Shown piece after piece: positions 14,274 through 26,516 of a stretch of 64,000 bases of DNA (its first letter is position 1; each line of letters begins with the position of its first letter). A program made the position numbers and the translations under genes. The stretch is from Crotophaga sulcirostris (Eukaryota > Chordata > Aves > Cuculiformes > Crotophagidae): assembly GCA_013397455.1 (NCBI GenBank), contig VYZB01000745.1, forward strand, positions 168,640-232,639. Reading direction: 5' to 3'. The notes under the pieces were generated by a model. The model ran no database searches, was not told the origin of the DNA, and saw only the letters and a program-made list of their open reading frames with translations.

Positions 14274-15789
14274 CATATGAAGGTCTGGGGAAATCTGGTC
14301 TCAGTTCCCTGCTATTTGAAACCCCTTCTGAGGAAGGGTGCATTTTTCAGTCCCTCTGTGTCATGGTTTCTTAATATTAAACAGGACTAAGAATACCTTC
14401 TTATGTACATATGTACATAAACTTCCAAGCCAGTATGATTTCTGCTTAGATTCAGGGCTCATCATCACTGGCCTTGGGACCTGAGCACCACATGGATCAA
14501 TCTGTTTTTTCCAGGCCTCCTTGCAATCCTCCTTTGAGCCGCAGCTTAAAGCCAGTGCAGCCCAGCCACAGGGGGTGGAATTAACCTAGTGTGAAGGAAA
14601 AATGCCAGTGGAATCAGCTTGGGTTTTCGAGCTATTTGTCATGCTTCTTAGACTTCCTTCATAAAACAGCTGCAGGGAACTTGAAATCTTCTGGGGAATT
14701 TATTGTTGCCCATAATACCATTATTTATTTATTTTCATTGGGTGCTGGCAAGGAACAAGTTCCTTTCTGTCATCAGTGTCTTCCTTGCAAGAAGGGCACT
14801 GTGGACTTTCGTGGAGCTGTGAGGATGTGGATTGAAAAGACTCAACAGAAATCTTTGGGGCTGACATCAAAGAGTAACTATATGTTCTGGTTTCCTCACT
14901 AGTCTGGAAATAAGATGCTGTAAGGTGATTTTTGCTCCCTACCTCCACCTTGGAAATTTCCAGGCAGGCTAAATCCACTGCTGTTTATTGTTACGCAAAC
15001 ACGAAAAAAAAATTAAAAAAAAATTGCCAGCTTTTGGGGCAAACATGTCTTTTTGGGACGTATGTGGAAGGTCGTAATTATTTATCGCCGCTTCCCTGTC
15101 ATTCATTGCTGTGGTATGGGTAGGATCCAGTGCCCACTGCAGGGAACTGGAGTTTTTCCACTGATTCCAGTGGGTCTTGGATTGGGTTGCCCTTTCCAGT
15201 GCCCAAAAGCTAGCAAAGCACTACGTCTGTGCGGGTATGTGTGTGTACATTATCATGCTAATCAAAACAAAGCAAAAACAAATGGAACTGGAGGGATCCT
15301 ATGTTCTCATTCCAGAGGAATTTAAATTGAGCAGCCTCAAACTTTTGGAAGCACACAGACGATTGGTGTTGTGACAGGTGTGACTTCAGCTTTGTGGTTG
15401 CTCTGATAAAATGATTATACTCTGGCAGTGGTTGGAAGAATTAATGAGAGGCACCCATGCCTGTTTGACTGTTTTCATTTGGCTGCGTTACGAGCAGCAT
15501 CAAGTTGGTTTTTCTTGCTAAACATATGGGTATATTTTTCAATATTTTCCTTCTATTCCAGAATTTGCTTCTTTAAGTCTGCTCTGTACAATTTAGTGCC
15601 ATTTTCTGAGAAGCTAATTTTATGTAGCTTGAAGGTTTGGAAGAGAGTGGGGTTTGGTTATTTTTCTGGTTTTGTTTTTTGTTTATTTGTTGTAAAAAAG
15701 AGGTGGTATTCAAAGTCTCCTCTGTCTCTCAGCAGCCGAGGTAAGACTTGCTGTGACCCCAAGCTGGGATGGGTGGCCAGGTCCAAAGA

Positions 15790-16782
15790 GTGGTGATAAA
15801 TGAAGTTAAATCCACTTGGGGACAAGTGGTGTCCCCAGGGCTCATTGTTGGGTTCAGTTCTGTCCAATAACATTATTCATAATCTGGATGAGGGATTGAG
15901 TGTATCCTCAGTGAGTTTGGAGATGACACCAAGCTGGGCAGAAGTGTTGATCTGCTTGAGGGCAGGGAGGCTCTGCAGAGGGACCGGGAAAGTTTGGATC
16001 CATGGGCTGAGACCAACGGGATGGGGTTCAACAAGGCCAAGTGCCAGGCCCTGCCCTTGGGTCACACCAACCCCGTGCAGCTCCAGGCTTGGGGAAGAGC
16101 GGCTGGAAAGGTGCCTGGAGGAGAAGGACCTGGGGGTGTTGGTCACCAGGGGCTGAACATGAGGCAGCAGTGGCCCAGGTGGGCAAGAAGGCCACCAGCC
16201 CCCTGGCTTGGCTCAGCCCTGGGGTGGCCAGCAGGAGCAGGGCAGGGATGGTCCCCCTGCCCTCGGCGCTGGGGAGGCCCCACCTCGACTCCTGGGTTGA
16301 GTTTTGGGCCCCTCACTCCAAGAAGGCCCTGGAGGGGCTGGAGCGCGTGTGGAGAAGGGAGCGGAGCTGGGGAAGGGTCTGGAGAAGAGGGGCTGTGGGA
16401 GCGGCTGAGGGCCCTGGGGCTGTTTAGGCTGGAGAAGAGGAGGCTGAGGGGAGACCTCCTGGCTCTCTGCAGCTCCTGGAGAGGAGGCTGTGGGGAGGGG
16501 GGTGCTGGGCTCTTCTGCCAAGGGACAGGAGATGGGACGAGAGGAAATGGCCTCAAGTTGCACCAGGGCAGGTTCAGGTTGGACAGGAAACATTTCTTCA
16601 TGGAAAGGGTTCTCAGGCCCTGGCAGAGGCTGCGCAGGGAGGTGGTGGAGTCCCCATCCCTGGAGGGGTTTAAAAGCCGGGCAGGTGAGGAGCTCAGGGG
16701 TCTGGTTTAGTAGTGGTCAGGTATGATTGGACTTGATGATCTCAAAGTTGTTTTGCAACCAAATTAGTCTATGGTTGTATAA
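15790..16782 (+). mobile_element. CR1 LINE, long copy with reverse-transcriptase remnant
   Basis: At about 1 kb this is the longest CR1 in the window. The 5' half is the end of the LINE reverse-transcriptase ORF: pieces resembling GSVLGSVL, HNLDEG, MGFNKAKC and EKDLGVLV appear in different frames, so it is broken. The 3' half is the usual CR1 tail, ending with an eroded octamer (TCTATGGTTG). The segment 16176-16516 is almost identical to 31448-31788, while the rest is not. GC is much higher than the flanks. Confidence 0.92.
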
Positions 16783-17605
16783 TTCAAAGTATCTCTCTTT
16801 ATTTACTTATTTTCCCCAAAACCTACGAGCTGCCTGGGACTAGACCTTGCCTGAGAGGTGGATGCCCACTCTGGGACTCGTATTTACACCTCCCATCTTT
16901 ATCACATGAGAGCACCTTCAATTTGTGACCTGTGCACCAGCAGTACATGAACTTGGCAAGGAGTTTGTGGATCCCTTCTCTCCAGAAGGCCGGAAAGAGC
17001 TCTGCGGGCTGGATTGCCCTGGGTTACTGACTGCTTTAGTTGCTCTTACAAAACAGAGAAACCCTGCAATCCTCCTGAGATTTGCCCTCTCCGTCTTGCT
17101 CAGAGCTCTACTGTTAGAGACACCGGTTTTCTTCCAGAAGAAATCATGTACTGGGACAGGAATGGTGTGGTACCCACATTATTTGTGCTAAGATGCAGCC
17201 AGGATGTGGCCAGGTGCGTTTTAGACCTGGAAACTGGGAAGTGGTCCTGGGCTGTACAGTTTAAAGGTAACCATAGACACCTCTGAACAGGTTTTACCTG
17301 CTGTAAGATCTTTTGTAGACCTACACCCCCTTATTTTTAGTTACGTCCTCAAGGATCATCTGTTTCCTGTTCTACCTTACAGTCCAAATGCTTCAGAGAA
17401 CTGTGAGCAGTTGTTTTATTGTCCTCAGCCTGTCAGCACCTCAGAACTCCTTCCAAGCCAAAGTTGGTGCCAGAATTGAACAGAAAGCACATTCTCATCT
17501 GAGATGTGTGTGCCCACAGTGCCTTCCGCTAATGAGCACCCTCCTTGCACCCATATCCCACTGCTTTCTCCTTCCTTCAAGAAAGGATTCTCAAGTTAAA
17601 AGAAA

Positions 17606-17626
17606 AAGAAAAAAAAAAAAAAAAAA
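17606..17626 (+). repeat. Poly(A) run
   Basis: An uninterrupted A tract of about 20 bases following AAAGAAAAAG; no LINE or SINE body precedes it. Confidence 0.9.
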
Positions 17627-17914
17627 GGCTTCCCCACAAATTGCAGGTTTCTACTGGTGCTCCAACGCTCATGAAACCTCAGGAACTTTTTAAAAAGCAA
17701 CTGAGATCTGAGGTAGAAAATCAGAGCTTATGTTGGGAGCAGATGCTCACAACCTCACACAAGTTTCCACCCCTCCAGCCCAAAGCTGTTTTCTCAGCAG
17801 GAAGCACTTGGCAGAGCTGGGGATCACTCAGAGGGTGCACTAAAAGCAGCTGTCACACGCACACATCTGCTGCCCTGGAAGGATGGCAAGATGTGATGTC
17901 TCTCAAAGCCTGAG

Positions 17915-18389
17915 NNNNNNNNNNNNNNNNNNNNNNNNNNNNNNNNNNNNNNNNNNNNNNNNNNNNNNNNNNNNNNNNNNNNNNNNNNNNNNNNNNNNNN
18001 NNNNNNNNNNNNNNNNNNNNNNNNNNNNNNNNNNNNNNNNNNNNNNNNNNNNNNNNNNNNNNNNNNNNNNNNNNNNNNNNNNNNNNNNNNNNNNNNNNNN
18101 NNNNNNNNNNNNNNNNNNNNNNNNNNNNNNNNNNNNNNNNNNNNNNNNNNNNNNNNNNNNNNNNNNNNNNNNNNNNNNNNNNNNNNNNNNNNNNNNNNNN
18201 NNNNNNNNNNNNNNNNNNNNNNNNNNNNNNNNNNNNNNNNNNNNNNNNNNNNNNNNNNNNNNNNNNNNNNNNNNNNNNNNNNNNNNNNNNNNNNNNNNNN
18301 NNNNNNNNNNNNNNNNNNNNNNNNNNNNNNNNNNNNNNNNNNNNNNNNNNNNNNNNNNNNNNNNNNNNNNNNNNNNNNNNNNNNNNNNN
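17915..18389. other. Assembly gap (475 N)
   Basis: A run of N. The right flank starts inside the last 60 bp of a CR1 element, so the missing bases probably include more of that element. Confidence 0.99.
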
Positions 18390-18450
18390 TAGGTTGGACT
18401 CGATGATCTCAGAGGTCCTTTCCAACCTTGCAATACTGCGATATAGTGTG
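18390..18450 (+). mobile_element. CR1 LINE 3' end emerging from gap
   Basis: Begins TAGGTTGGACTCGATGATCT right at the gap edge and ends CAATACTGCGATATAGTG, so it belongs to the ATACTGTG-tailed subfamily. Confidence 0.88.
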
Positions 18451-18561
18451 AATATCACAATTTAGAAATCATAAAGGCTTCACAAGAGAACGAACTTGTC
18501 CTTGCAAGAGTTCACTGGGTCTCTATTGCTCACCCTGCTTCTGTCCCCTCCCCTCTATTTA

Positions 18562-18840
<279 letters not shown>

Positions 18841-19207
18841 CTACATAAAGCCATGATTTGCCAAGAGGGGCTGGAAAACATGGTGGAGAAAAAAAAAAAA
18901 ATCAAAAAAAATCGGTTGCAGGATTTTTACCAGGGGCAAAAGTCTGTGCAAAACTAAAAGAGGTGAAAATTTGAGAAGAAAGCTTCTTCTCAGCCTGATG
19001 TTGTGTCTCCAGTAGCAGGTGAATTGGGGATTGCAGAAGGACAGGGTACGTGGAGAGATTTGATGCTTCTTGCTCCCAGCCCTGGTGTTGAGAGACTCAC
19101 ACAGTTTCTAGGGCAGCTGTTTTACATCTTTTCCATGCGACTCCTGTCCAAGTTGGAGGACAAAGGGCTGTGGCCAAGTCACCTCGATCAGGGTGACCTG
19201 GAGCAAG

Positions 19208-19455
19208 TCATAGAATCACAGAATGGTTTGGGTTGGAAGGGGCCTTAAAGATCATCCAGTTCCAACTGGACATCTTCCACCGTATCAGGTTGCTCATAGT
19301 CTCTTCCAACTTGGTCTTGAACATCTCCAGGGACGGAGCATGCATGACTTCTCCTGTCAACCTGTGCCAGTGCCTCCCCACCCTCACAGGAAAACATTTC
19401 TTCCTAATATCTGACCTAAATCTCCCCTCTTTCATCTTAAAACAATCACTTTGAA
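19208..19455 (-). mobile_element. CR1 LINE fragment
   Basis: Reverse copy starting TCATAGAATCACAGAATGG and extending to the TTCATCTTAAAACAATCACT block, where it breaks off. Confidence 0.9.
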
Positions 19456-20033
19456 GTCACATCACTTTGAAGTATGACTCCTTGGTTCATGGATTGATAC
19501 GGGCACTGTGCTGAGGGGGTGTTGCCCCATCCTGCGTTGATATCCAACACAGGGTCCTCCAGGGCTGCCTGTCTTTCCTCACTGGGTGTGTAGACACCCT
19601 AGATGGCCACTGTAGGCTTTGGCAACTGGTCCTCCAAGAGCAAACTGAAGCTGGAGGACTTCACCTACAACATGAAGATGCTTTCTGAACAGACCTGAGC
19701 TGCGAGGTGGGAGACCTGGAAGAAATTCCAGGACACGCTGATTCTAAATGGGTGCTTTAGCTGAACACACTGACCAGCAATCCTCAAGAAATGAGAGGAA
19801 AACCCTGACTGCAACTCAATGTCCCCCTGCCCTTCTGGCAGAGCGGGGCAAAGCCACCCTTCTTCCAACATTTTTCAACCCTAGTAGAGAAAGGCTGCAA
19901 AGTAACGATGCTACGTGGAGTTAATTGGTACAAAGGGACACTTAATGCCATCTCTGATCAATGTGGAAATGCTAGGACTCAGGGGAACCTGTGACCACCA
20001 GACACATCCCACGTGTGTGTAGGTGTAGATATT

Positions 20034-20126
20034 CTAGTGGAGGGAGTCCCTACTCATGAAAAGGGGGTTGAAACTGGATGATCTTCAAGGTTCTTTCCAA
20101 CCCAAACCATTCTATGATTCTATGAT
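20034..20126 (+). mobile_element. CR1 LINE 3' end, short
   Basis: GGATGATCTTCAAGGTTCTT followed by CAACCCAAACC and two ATTCTATG octamers. Confidence 0.88.
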
Positions 20127-20884
20127 ATATATAAAATACGATCAAATCTGCATCTATTTTCTTTTACAGAGTCAAAATAGAAGGAAGATCAATTAAAAAA
20201 TCCCCATCTAGATTTAATGACCATTTTTATACTCACCAAAAATCTCCATCTGCCCCTCCCCCCTCCCCACCCCACACAGGGAGAGTCAGGCAATAACTGC
20301 AAAGCTCTCACTTCACTTGGAAACAAAAGAAATACATTAATTGTCACTTTCACCACTTGTTTCCCTTTCAATTCATCACAATGGGAAATGCAATTAAATT
20401 ACAAATATTCAAAGAATGCAATATATCATCCCAATTACTCCTTATAATGAGTCCAGCCCAAGGAGAAGCAGAAAACAATGCAGTAAAACATAGTTTGTTC
20501 TTTCCAAAATGGGAGTGCTTTGAAGTGTGCTGAGTGTTCCAGCCAGAGACTCATCAAATTAACAAAATGGATCTATGAAATGGGAAGGAAACATAATAAT
20601 AAAATCCATTCGGGGGGACTTGGATGCACAGTGGGGCACTTCTTATATGCTGATTTATGCAGAGGTGTTGGTGACTGAGTCCCTGGTTGTAACATAAGCC
20701 GTGAAAGTCTTAAGAAGCTGAATGAATACATAAGCAGAAAGTTTGTGGCCACATAGGGAGAACCACATGGGGATGTCTGAGCTAGCTCAGATTTTTTGTA
20801 TGCATTGAAGGTAATCCTTAATCTTAGAAAATCTACCTTATCTGTATCTGCAGCAACCAATAATTTGTGGATGATGAGCTATCA

Positions 20885-21022
20885 TATCCAAGGTCAGGTT
20901 GGATGGGGCTCTGAGCAACCTGATCTGGTTGAAGTTGTCCCTGCTCACTGCAGGTGGGTTGGACTGGATGACCTTCATGGTCCCTTGCTACCCAAACCAT
21001 TCTATGATTCTATGATCCTACC
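20885..21022 (+). mobile_element. CR1 LINE 3' end
   Basis: CAAGGTCAGGTTGGATGGGG, GGACTGGATGACCTTCATGG and a terminal ATTCTATGATTCTATG; about 138 bp. Confidence 0.9.
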
Positions 21023-22091
21023 TAGGATACACTACGGGAAACCCATGATGAGATCAATGACAAGGAGCGGACACCTTCAGTGAGTGGGGACAACTTTGGA
21101 ACCCAAGGATAGGCTTCATCCCCTCTCCAAACATATGGACAATGCAGATATCTCCATCTGAGGTTTCTATACTCTGAAAAGAAACGTGTGCTTCTGGAGT
21201 CAAGTTCAGCTGGCCTCACTTCAATTTCTATCTTAGGATGTGGTTCACCATTCCCTTGACTTGACTGTCGGTTTTGGCCCTACTAACTTAGCTGACCACA
21301 GATGGAACTGAGTAGACCAGGTTGAATGAATGTGTCTACCTTGTAGACATCTCCTTTTTGCAGATGAACCCTACCCTTTCTTACCATAGCACATAATCCC
21401 TCCATTTTCCCTTCCAAAACATCTTTTTTCCAGAGACGGGAGTGCTAAATCACAACAGGAGCAACCAGCTATGGTTTGCTGCAAAATTGCAGTGACATGA
21501 GATGTCTGCTGCTGACCTTCTTCCTCACAATACACCTCTGCTCTGGCTCTCTAGAGAGCTCTGAGAGCCTCCCATGAAACGTTAAACTGTGGCTTTGCTA
21601 CTTCTGGGCTGTCAGTCTGATGGCACAGATGTTACAGACCAGTGATGTCTCCATGGGTCACGTGGAGAGGAGCTCCAGGTGGAAGATGATCCAGTTGCAA
21701 ACTGGGGTGGGATAAATACATGCTGTGCGGCACAAGCACTAATGAGCTTTGTGCTGGGTTACCTGGGGAGTTCCCAGAGCCATTCACTTTAGCTGACACC
21801 AAGGGAATGTTGAAAATAGTAGCTGTAGATGGGAACCACAACCTCAACCTTGACTTTACCTTTCATTACATTGGGGAACAGCTCTTCCTTAGGTCTGGGG
21901 CTGGGCAGTCCCTCTTGGCCAGTGGGTTGAGAGGCAGCAGGAAGGGATGGGGAGAGGCTGTGGAGGGTGAGGAGAGAGTGGACCTGGTGTCCCTCAGTTG
22001 GGTGGCAAATCCCCCCCAAAATAGGCAAAGCATTGCATAGAGAGGATAGAGGAATGAAGTCTGGAGGACCATCTGCTCCAGTGATACTCAC

Positions 22092-22278
22092 AAACTGCGA
22101 TTTGTCTGCTGGAGGTGCTTCAGTAATGGATTTCAAGTCTTCCTCTGAGATCCGTTCCATCTCCTCCAAGGCTGACCCAGAGTACAAGACCGCGTCCTTC
22201 ACGAAGATGCTCATGGCTCTCAGCATGAAGGAGACAAACAGGTGCATGTGGATGTAGTTTCTAGTGCAGTGCAATCGT
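22092..22278 (-). CDS. PTH1R: PTH receptor exon M2 (TM2 and extracellular loop 1)
   Basis: The 187-bp exon completes codon 144 (Arg) and encodes residues 145-206. It starts [14 protein letters not shown], the cytoplasmic end of TM2. The His here corresponds to the position mutated in human Jansen metaphyseal chondrodysplasia and is the normal residue. TM2 ([19 protein letters not shown]) is followed by a long acidic extracellular loop ([13 protein letters not shown]) and a tail (PPADKSQF) lacking the proline/alanine run of human PTH1R. The loop is the part that varies most between PTH1R and PTH3R and should decide the paralogue in an alignment. The donor is GTGAGT, phase 0. Confidence 0.94.
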
Positions 22279-22699
22279 CTGGAGAAGGAGACAGAGAAGG
22301 GTTGGAGTAGTTTAAGTGATGTGTTAGACAGGCTCAGGGTCAATTCTGCTCCTGAGGAGCCCCACCTCCTCTCATCAGCACCATTAGTGCCACTGCTGCC
22401 CTGCACTCTCAGATCATCCGTGGGGCTGGGAAATGAATTAATGCCTGCTCCAGGGGTTTGAGCACAGCACGCTGCTGCTGACTTTGCATTAGGACAATTC
22501 CGTGCCTGTACTCATCAAAACTTTTTTTATTTCTGACTGGGAAATGTTGCAAAGAAGAAGGGATGCATTTTACCTGTATCAGGCATGGGTAGTGAGCATG
22601 GATGCAGTGGGCAGTGATTCTACATCTGGAGGATGGTGTGTGTGCAGTGCACATGCAGCTGGAGGAGGGTATGTGGTACCCAGTCTGGGTTCACTGTGT

Positions 22700-22747
22700 G
22701 CAGATCTCAAAGGTCTTTCCCAACCAAGAGATTCTATGATTCCGCAT
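22700..22747 (+). mobile_element. CR1 LINE 3' terminus, very short
   Basis: Only AGATCTCAAAGGTCTTTCCC and ATTCTATGATTCCG remain, immediately followed by a second CR1 end in the same orientation. Confidence 0.75.
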
Positions 22748-22822
22748 AGTGGACAAGGTATGGCTGGACTCGATGGTCTCAAGGGTCTATTCCAACCCAG
22801 TGATTCTATGGTTCTGTGATCT
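22748..22822 (+). mobile_element. CR1 LINE 3' terminus, short
   Basis: TGGACAAGGTATGGCTGGAC, GATGGTCTCAAGGGTC and ATTCTATGGTTCTGTGA; abuts the preceding CR1 end head-to-tail. Confidence 0.82.
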
Positions 22823-24842
22823 GGAGTGCAGTGTGCACGCAGAGCGTGCGCGGTACACGTGGGATGAGTTTGCAGGGCAGGACCCCGTGTGCACCTGGAG
22901 GCAGCGAGAGGTGCATTCGGCATGAAGCTCGTGCTCAGTGTCTGCACATCTGGTGAACATCAGGATCAACGCAGTGGGTGTGTAGGCAGCGTGCAGGGTG
23001 CCTGCTGTCAGCACGCACCCCGGGCACATTCCGCGCAACGTGTGCAGGGCGTGTGAATCCCTGGGTGCAGGGGCTGCATGATGAGCACCCACCCCCCTGG
23101 TGTTCAGTGCACGGGCAGTGAGTGTTGCATCAGACATGCAGCCACTTCCCAGGATGTACAAACAGAAGGCAAAACACATGCACAGTGCTCAGTGTGTATC
23201 CCTTTCACTGCTAAACCCATCCTTCCAATAAACCCCCCCTTCTCCGAGTCAAACCCTGCATTTAAAGACTCCACATTGATCTGCACTTTGTGCAGACTAC
23301 AGAGCTTGTGGCCACTCAAAACCTTGCAGAGGTTCTTGTAAACTGCTAATCTTTGTGCCCACTGCAAATTTAGCAGGAGCTATAGTGTGCTGGGCTGTTT
23401 GCTCTGTTTGCCACCAGAGAAACTATAATTTGCTTGGTCCTATCGAGCAGTTTCTGGGCTCCACTCCAGCAATGGCAGCAGTGACCCCACAAATGCTGAT
23501 TGTAAAGCGCTTTAAGATGATTTTGGGTGAAAAGCTGGATGGGAGGATGTGAAAGGGATGGACCCTTGTCTATGAGTTATGTTCTAGAAACAGTGATCCT
23601 GCTTTTGGGAAGAAGAAGGAACTAAGTGACCTGTTGGGGTCCCCTTCTGCCCTCTATAGCTGAGCTGCCTGGCTGGTCATGCATGAATCTGTTAATGGGT
23701 TTATATTCTTTTAAATCCCCAGATCCAATAATGGCAATAAAAAATAATAGCCATGGGTGGGTTTTTTTTTCTCCTTTGGGGGAGATTCTCACAGTAATAA
23801 CAGTTGTTGCCTGTGCTATTATGATACAAATTACACCAAGTGGAACTGCTGAGGGATAAATGAGGGCTTTGCTCCCTGCCTTTGAAATGTAGTCAGTGAA
23901 TCTCTGGATTATGTGTTATCTGGAATCAAATCTGTCTTGGTTTCCTGCTGCTGCTTTGATCCCTGGGACAAAGACACTCTAGCAGAGTTGCCCGTGTAGT
24001 CTGGGCTCTACGTGAAGCGCTCAGACTGCTCGAAGAAAGAGAGAACGTGTCTCCTGGAACCAGGGGTACCCTTGCATGCATGGACATGAAATAATTCAAC
24101 AGCCTTGCCAGTGTCCAGCGGGGAACCAAACAGGAGCAAAAGGGTTGAGAGGTGGTGGTAGGGATGGGTTCGGGGCCTACACCACCTGAGGTGCCTCCAG
24201 GAGGGGTCTGCAATCCCTTCTGACTTGTGTGTGTCACAGGTTTGGGCGCTGCTATTTAAGCTAAATCCCCCTGAACTCTTTTTGCTCACAGCAGAGAGGT
24301 CTGAGCACTTTCAGAGCCAAAGGCCACACATTTTCTTCACATGGTATGTGTCTGGGGCTTAGCTCAAGCCTGCAAGCTAGGAGCTACTGAGTACATCTGC
24401 AGACACCATGTGGCTGTTTGCTGCGTGGAGAAATTCCCTCCACAGCTGTTGTCTGAGTCCTGCTGTCTGCCAGGAGAAGAAGCCACCAAAGGGAAGCAAA
24501 ACTGGGGCTTGGAGGGGATGTGGCTCAGCACCCTGCTCTATCTGCAGCTCCACAGGTGTGGTTTCCCAAAGGATGAACTTCCACCTGTGAGCAACACCTT
24601 TCATCCCTCCCATCCCATGGTCTCTGTGGCTGTAAGAGGATGCAACAGCCAGGTCTGAGGCATGGATGGTGTGGGTTCAAAATGGTATTTAGGGATCTGC
24701 ATCCCTTGGCAAGTGTGGTGGAAAGGGAGGGGAGGACAGACAAGCAGAGTTAGGAGAGTGAGTGATCATTTTCAGATCCCTAGGGGATCGCCAGCAGCAC
24801 TGGGAGACTGGAGGAATCAGGCTGGCACTTCCACTTTTGCCA

Positions 24843-24940
24843 TGGTTTAGATGATGGGTTGGTGTTAGTGATAGGCTATAGGTTGGACTCGATCTCAGAG
24901 GTCCTTTCCAACCTTGTAATACTGTGATACTGTGATACAC
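24843..24940 (+). mobile_element. CR1 LINE 3' end, ATACTGTG-tailed subfamily
   Basis: GGTTTAGATGATGGGTTGGT through GTAATACTGTGATACTGTGA; about 100 bp with a small deletion in the GACTCGATCTCAG block. Confidence 0.9.
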
Positions 24941-25346
24941 GGTTGGGATCCCCTCCAACTGGTCTATCCTTCATGAATATTTGTGCTTAGAGTAGAATAT
25001 CCCTTAGGAAACCTTAGTTATCTAAAAATTAGCCAGCTAAAGGAGTAATGGGGACAGAAAACCGTGGTCTTCCAAGGGAAACAAACTTCTTGGAGATGTC
25101 TGTCTTCCCTTTAACTACAAAGAGGGTCTAGAAAACTCCATTGCAGGCAAGTGGAAGTTCAAACATCCCACCCACCATCCCACAAAAAAGTATGACCTAA
25201 GTGGCACTAACACAGCCCAAAGCACAGATGCAACCTCTTGTGGCTTGCTGAGGAAGCACATGCCACCCCAGCTTTACTCTGCAGCAAAGCCTTGAGGCTT
25301 TTCCAGTCTAGTGACAACTTGCTTAGGTAGAAACAGAGCCGCCTAC

Positions 25347-25441
25347 CTGAAGTATCCCAGGATAAGGACAGCAACTGTGAGGGATCCCAGAGAGATGGAG
25401 TATCCAACAGTATAAATCAAATAGAGGCGATCAAAGACCTC
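25347..25441 (-). CDS. PTH1R: PTH receptor exon M1 (TM1)
   Basis: The 95-bp exon encodes residues 113-143 and two bases of codon 144. It opens with [15 protein letters not shown], the juxtamembrane stalk that contacts the hormone N-terminus, then the hydrophobic TM1 segment [15 protein letters not shown]. The acceptor is CTGCAG and the donor is GTAGGC. The stalk and helix match PTH receptors closely and differ from those of secretin or glucagon receptors in the EVFDRL stem. Confidence 0.94.
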
Positions 25442-26159
25442 CTGCAGTACAAATGATGGAAAAAATAGCGTCACATTAGAACGCGTCCTACTGCATCGTA
25501 ACACAACCGTGGTAGCAGCACAGAGATTCAGGCTGGGGGTGTACAGCTCTGGGTCTGGGAAACCTTCAGCAATCACACTTGATGTTGTCTTTTTTGACAT
25601 AAAAGCAGCTTGGAAAGCAGCATTCATCTTTCCTAATGACCGGGGGAGATGGGATTTTTTTTGCAAGGGACAAGTGATGCAGTTGGGTTAATCCAGTTCT
25701 GCAGCGTTTTCATCCCAAAGGAACCCAAAGCGCTTTACAAACTCTCAGCCAAATCCAGAGATCACTTGGCAACTTTTGCCTGACCAAAGTGCCCACCGAC
25801 CTGGGATTTTTGCTGGAACTGTAAAATTTAGCCATAAGCCTATGCCATACCATTGCTGAATGACTGGTGCCCAGGCTGGTGGAGTGACAACCCAGCACAG
25901 AAAACATGGAGAGGATATACTTTGGCTGAGGGATACGAGAGGAAATCACTTGCATTTATTTTTCTCTTTTTAAAATCACAAGCAGCCTATGACTGTGGTT
26001 ATCCAATCCAGACACAACTTTAGCTTGCCAAAGTCCCATGGAAAAGGCTCTGTCACAGGAGAGCTCATAGTAATTAATCCTGTAGCAGATTTTAGTTCTC
26101 TTGGCCCTCTCTATTTTAGAGTTGGGCTTCGAAACTCTGAGCTTTCCGTTAAATGTTGA

Positions 26160-26516
26160 GATCATAGAATGCTTTGGGTTGGAAGGGACCATGAAGGTAA
26201 TCTATTCCAACCCCTCTGCTGTGAGCAGGAACATCTTCAACCAGGTTGCTCAGAGCCCCATCCAACCTGACCTTGAATGTTTCAGGGATGAGGCATCTAC
26301 CACATCTATGGGCAACCTGGTCCAGCGTTTCACTACCCTCAGTGTAAAACATTTCTTCCTAATATCTAGTCCAAACCTTTCCTATTTAGTTTAAAACCAT
26401 TTCCCCTTGTCCTGTTGCTACAGGCCCTGCTAAAATGTTTACCCCACCTTTCTTATAAGCCCTTTTTAAGTACTGAAAGGCTGCAATAAGGTCTCTTCAG
26501 AGTCTTCTCTTCGCCC
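26160..26516 (-). mobile_element. CR1 LINE fragment, older
   Basis: Reverse copy from ATCATAGAATGCTTTGGGTT to AAGGTCTCTTCAGAGTCTTC; about 360 bp, more diverged than the neighbours and related to the 47.3 kb copy by its TGCTCAGAGCCCCATCCAA block. Confidence 0.88.

Larger units (their letters stand above)
22279..25346 (-). other. Intron M1 to M2
   Basis: A 3.1 kb intron with two abutting CR1 ends at 22.7 kb, a GTGCAG-rich degenerate stretch (22.6-23.1 kb) and one CR1 end at 24.9 kb. Confidence 0.8.

Noticed and set aside
16000..16680. Possible CpG island or promoter from the GC-rich block
   Set aside because: The GC enrichment belongs to the CR1 element. It is mid-intron, and no first exon of any gene starts here.
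15994..16710. A 238-codon open frame on the plus strand, and similar long frames at 31.3-31.9 kb
   Set aside because: They lie entirely in CR1 tails, which are GC-rich and stop-poor. The matching frames in both copies reflect shared repeat sequence, and the true LINE RT frame is broken.
17853..18458. Long frames spanning the gap near 18 kb, and likewise 46257-46933
   Set aside because: Most of their length is N translated as X, so no coding claim is possible.
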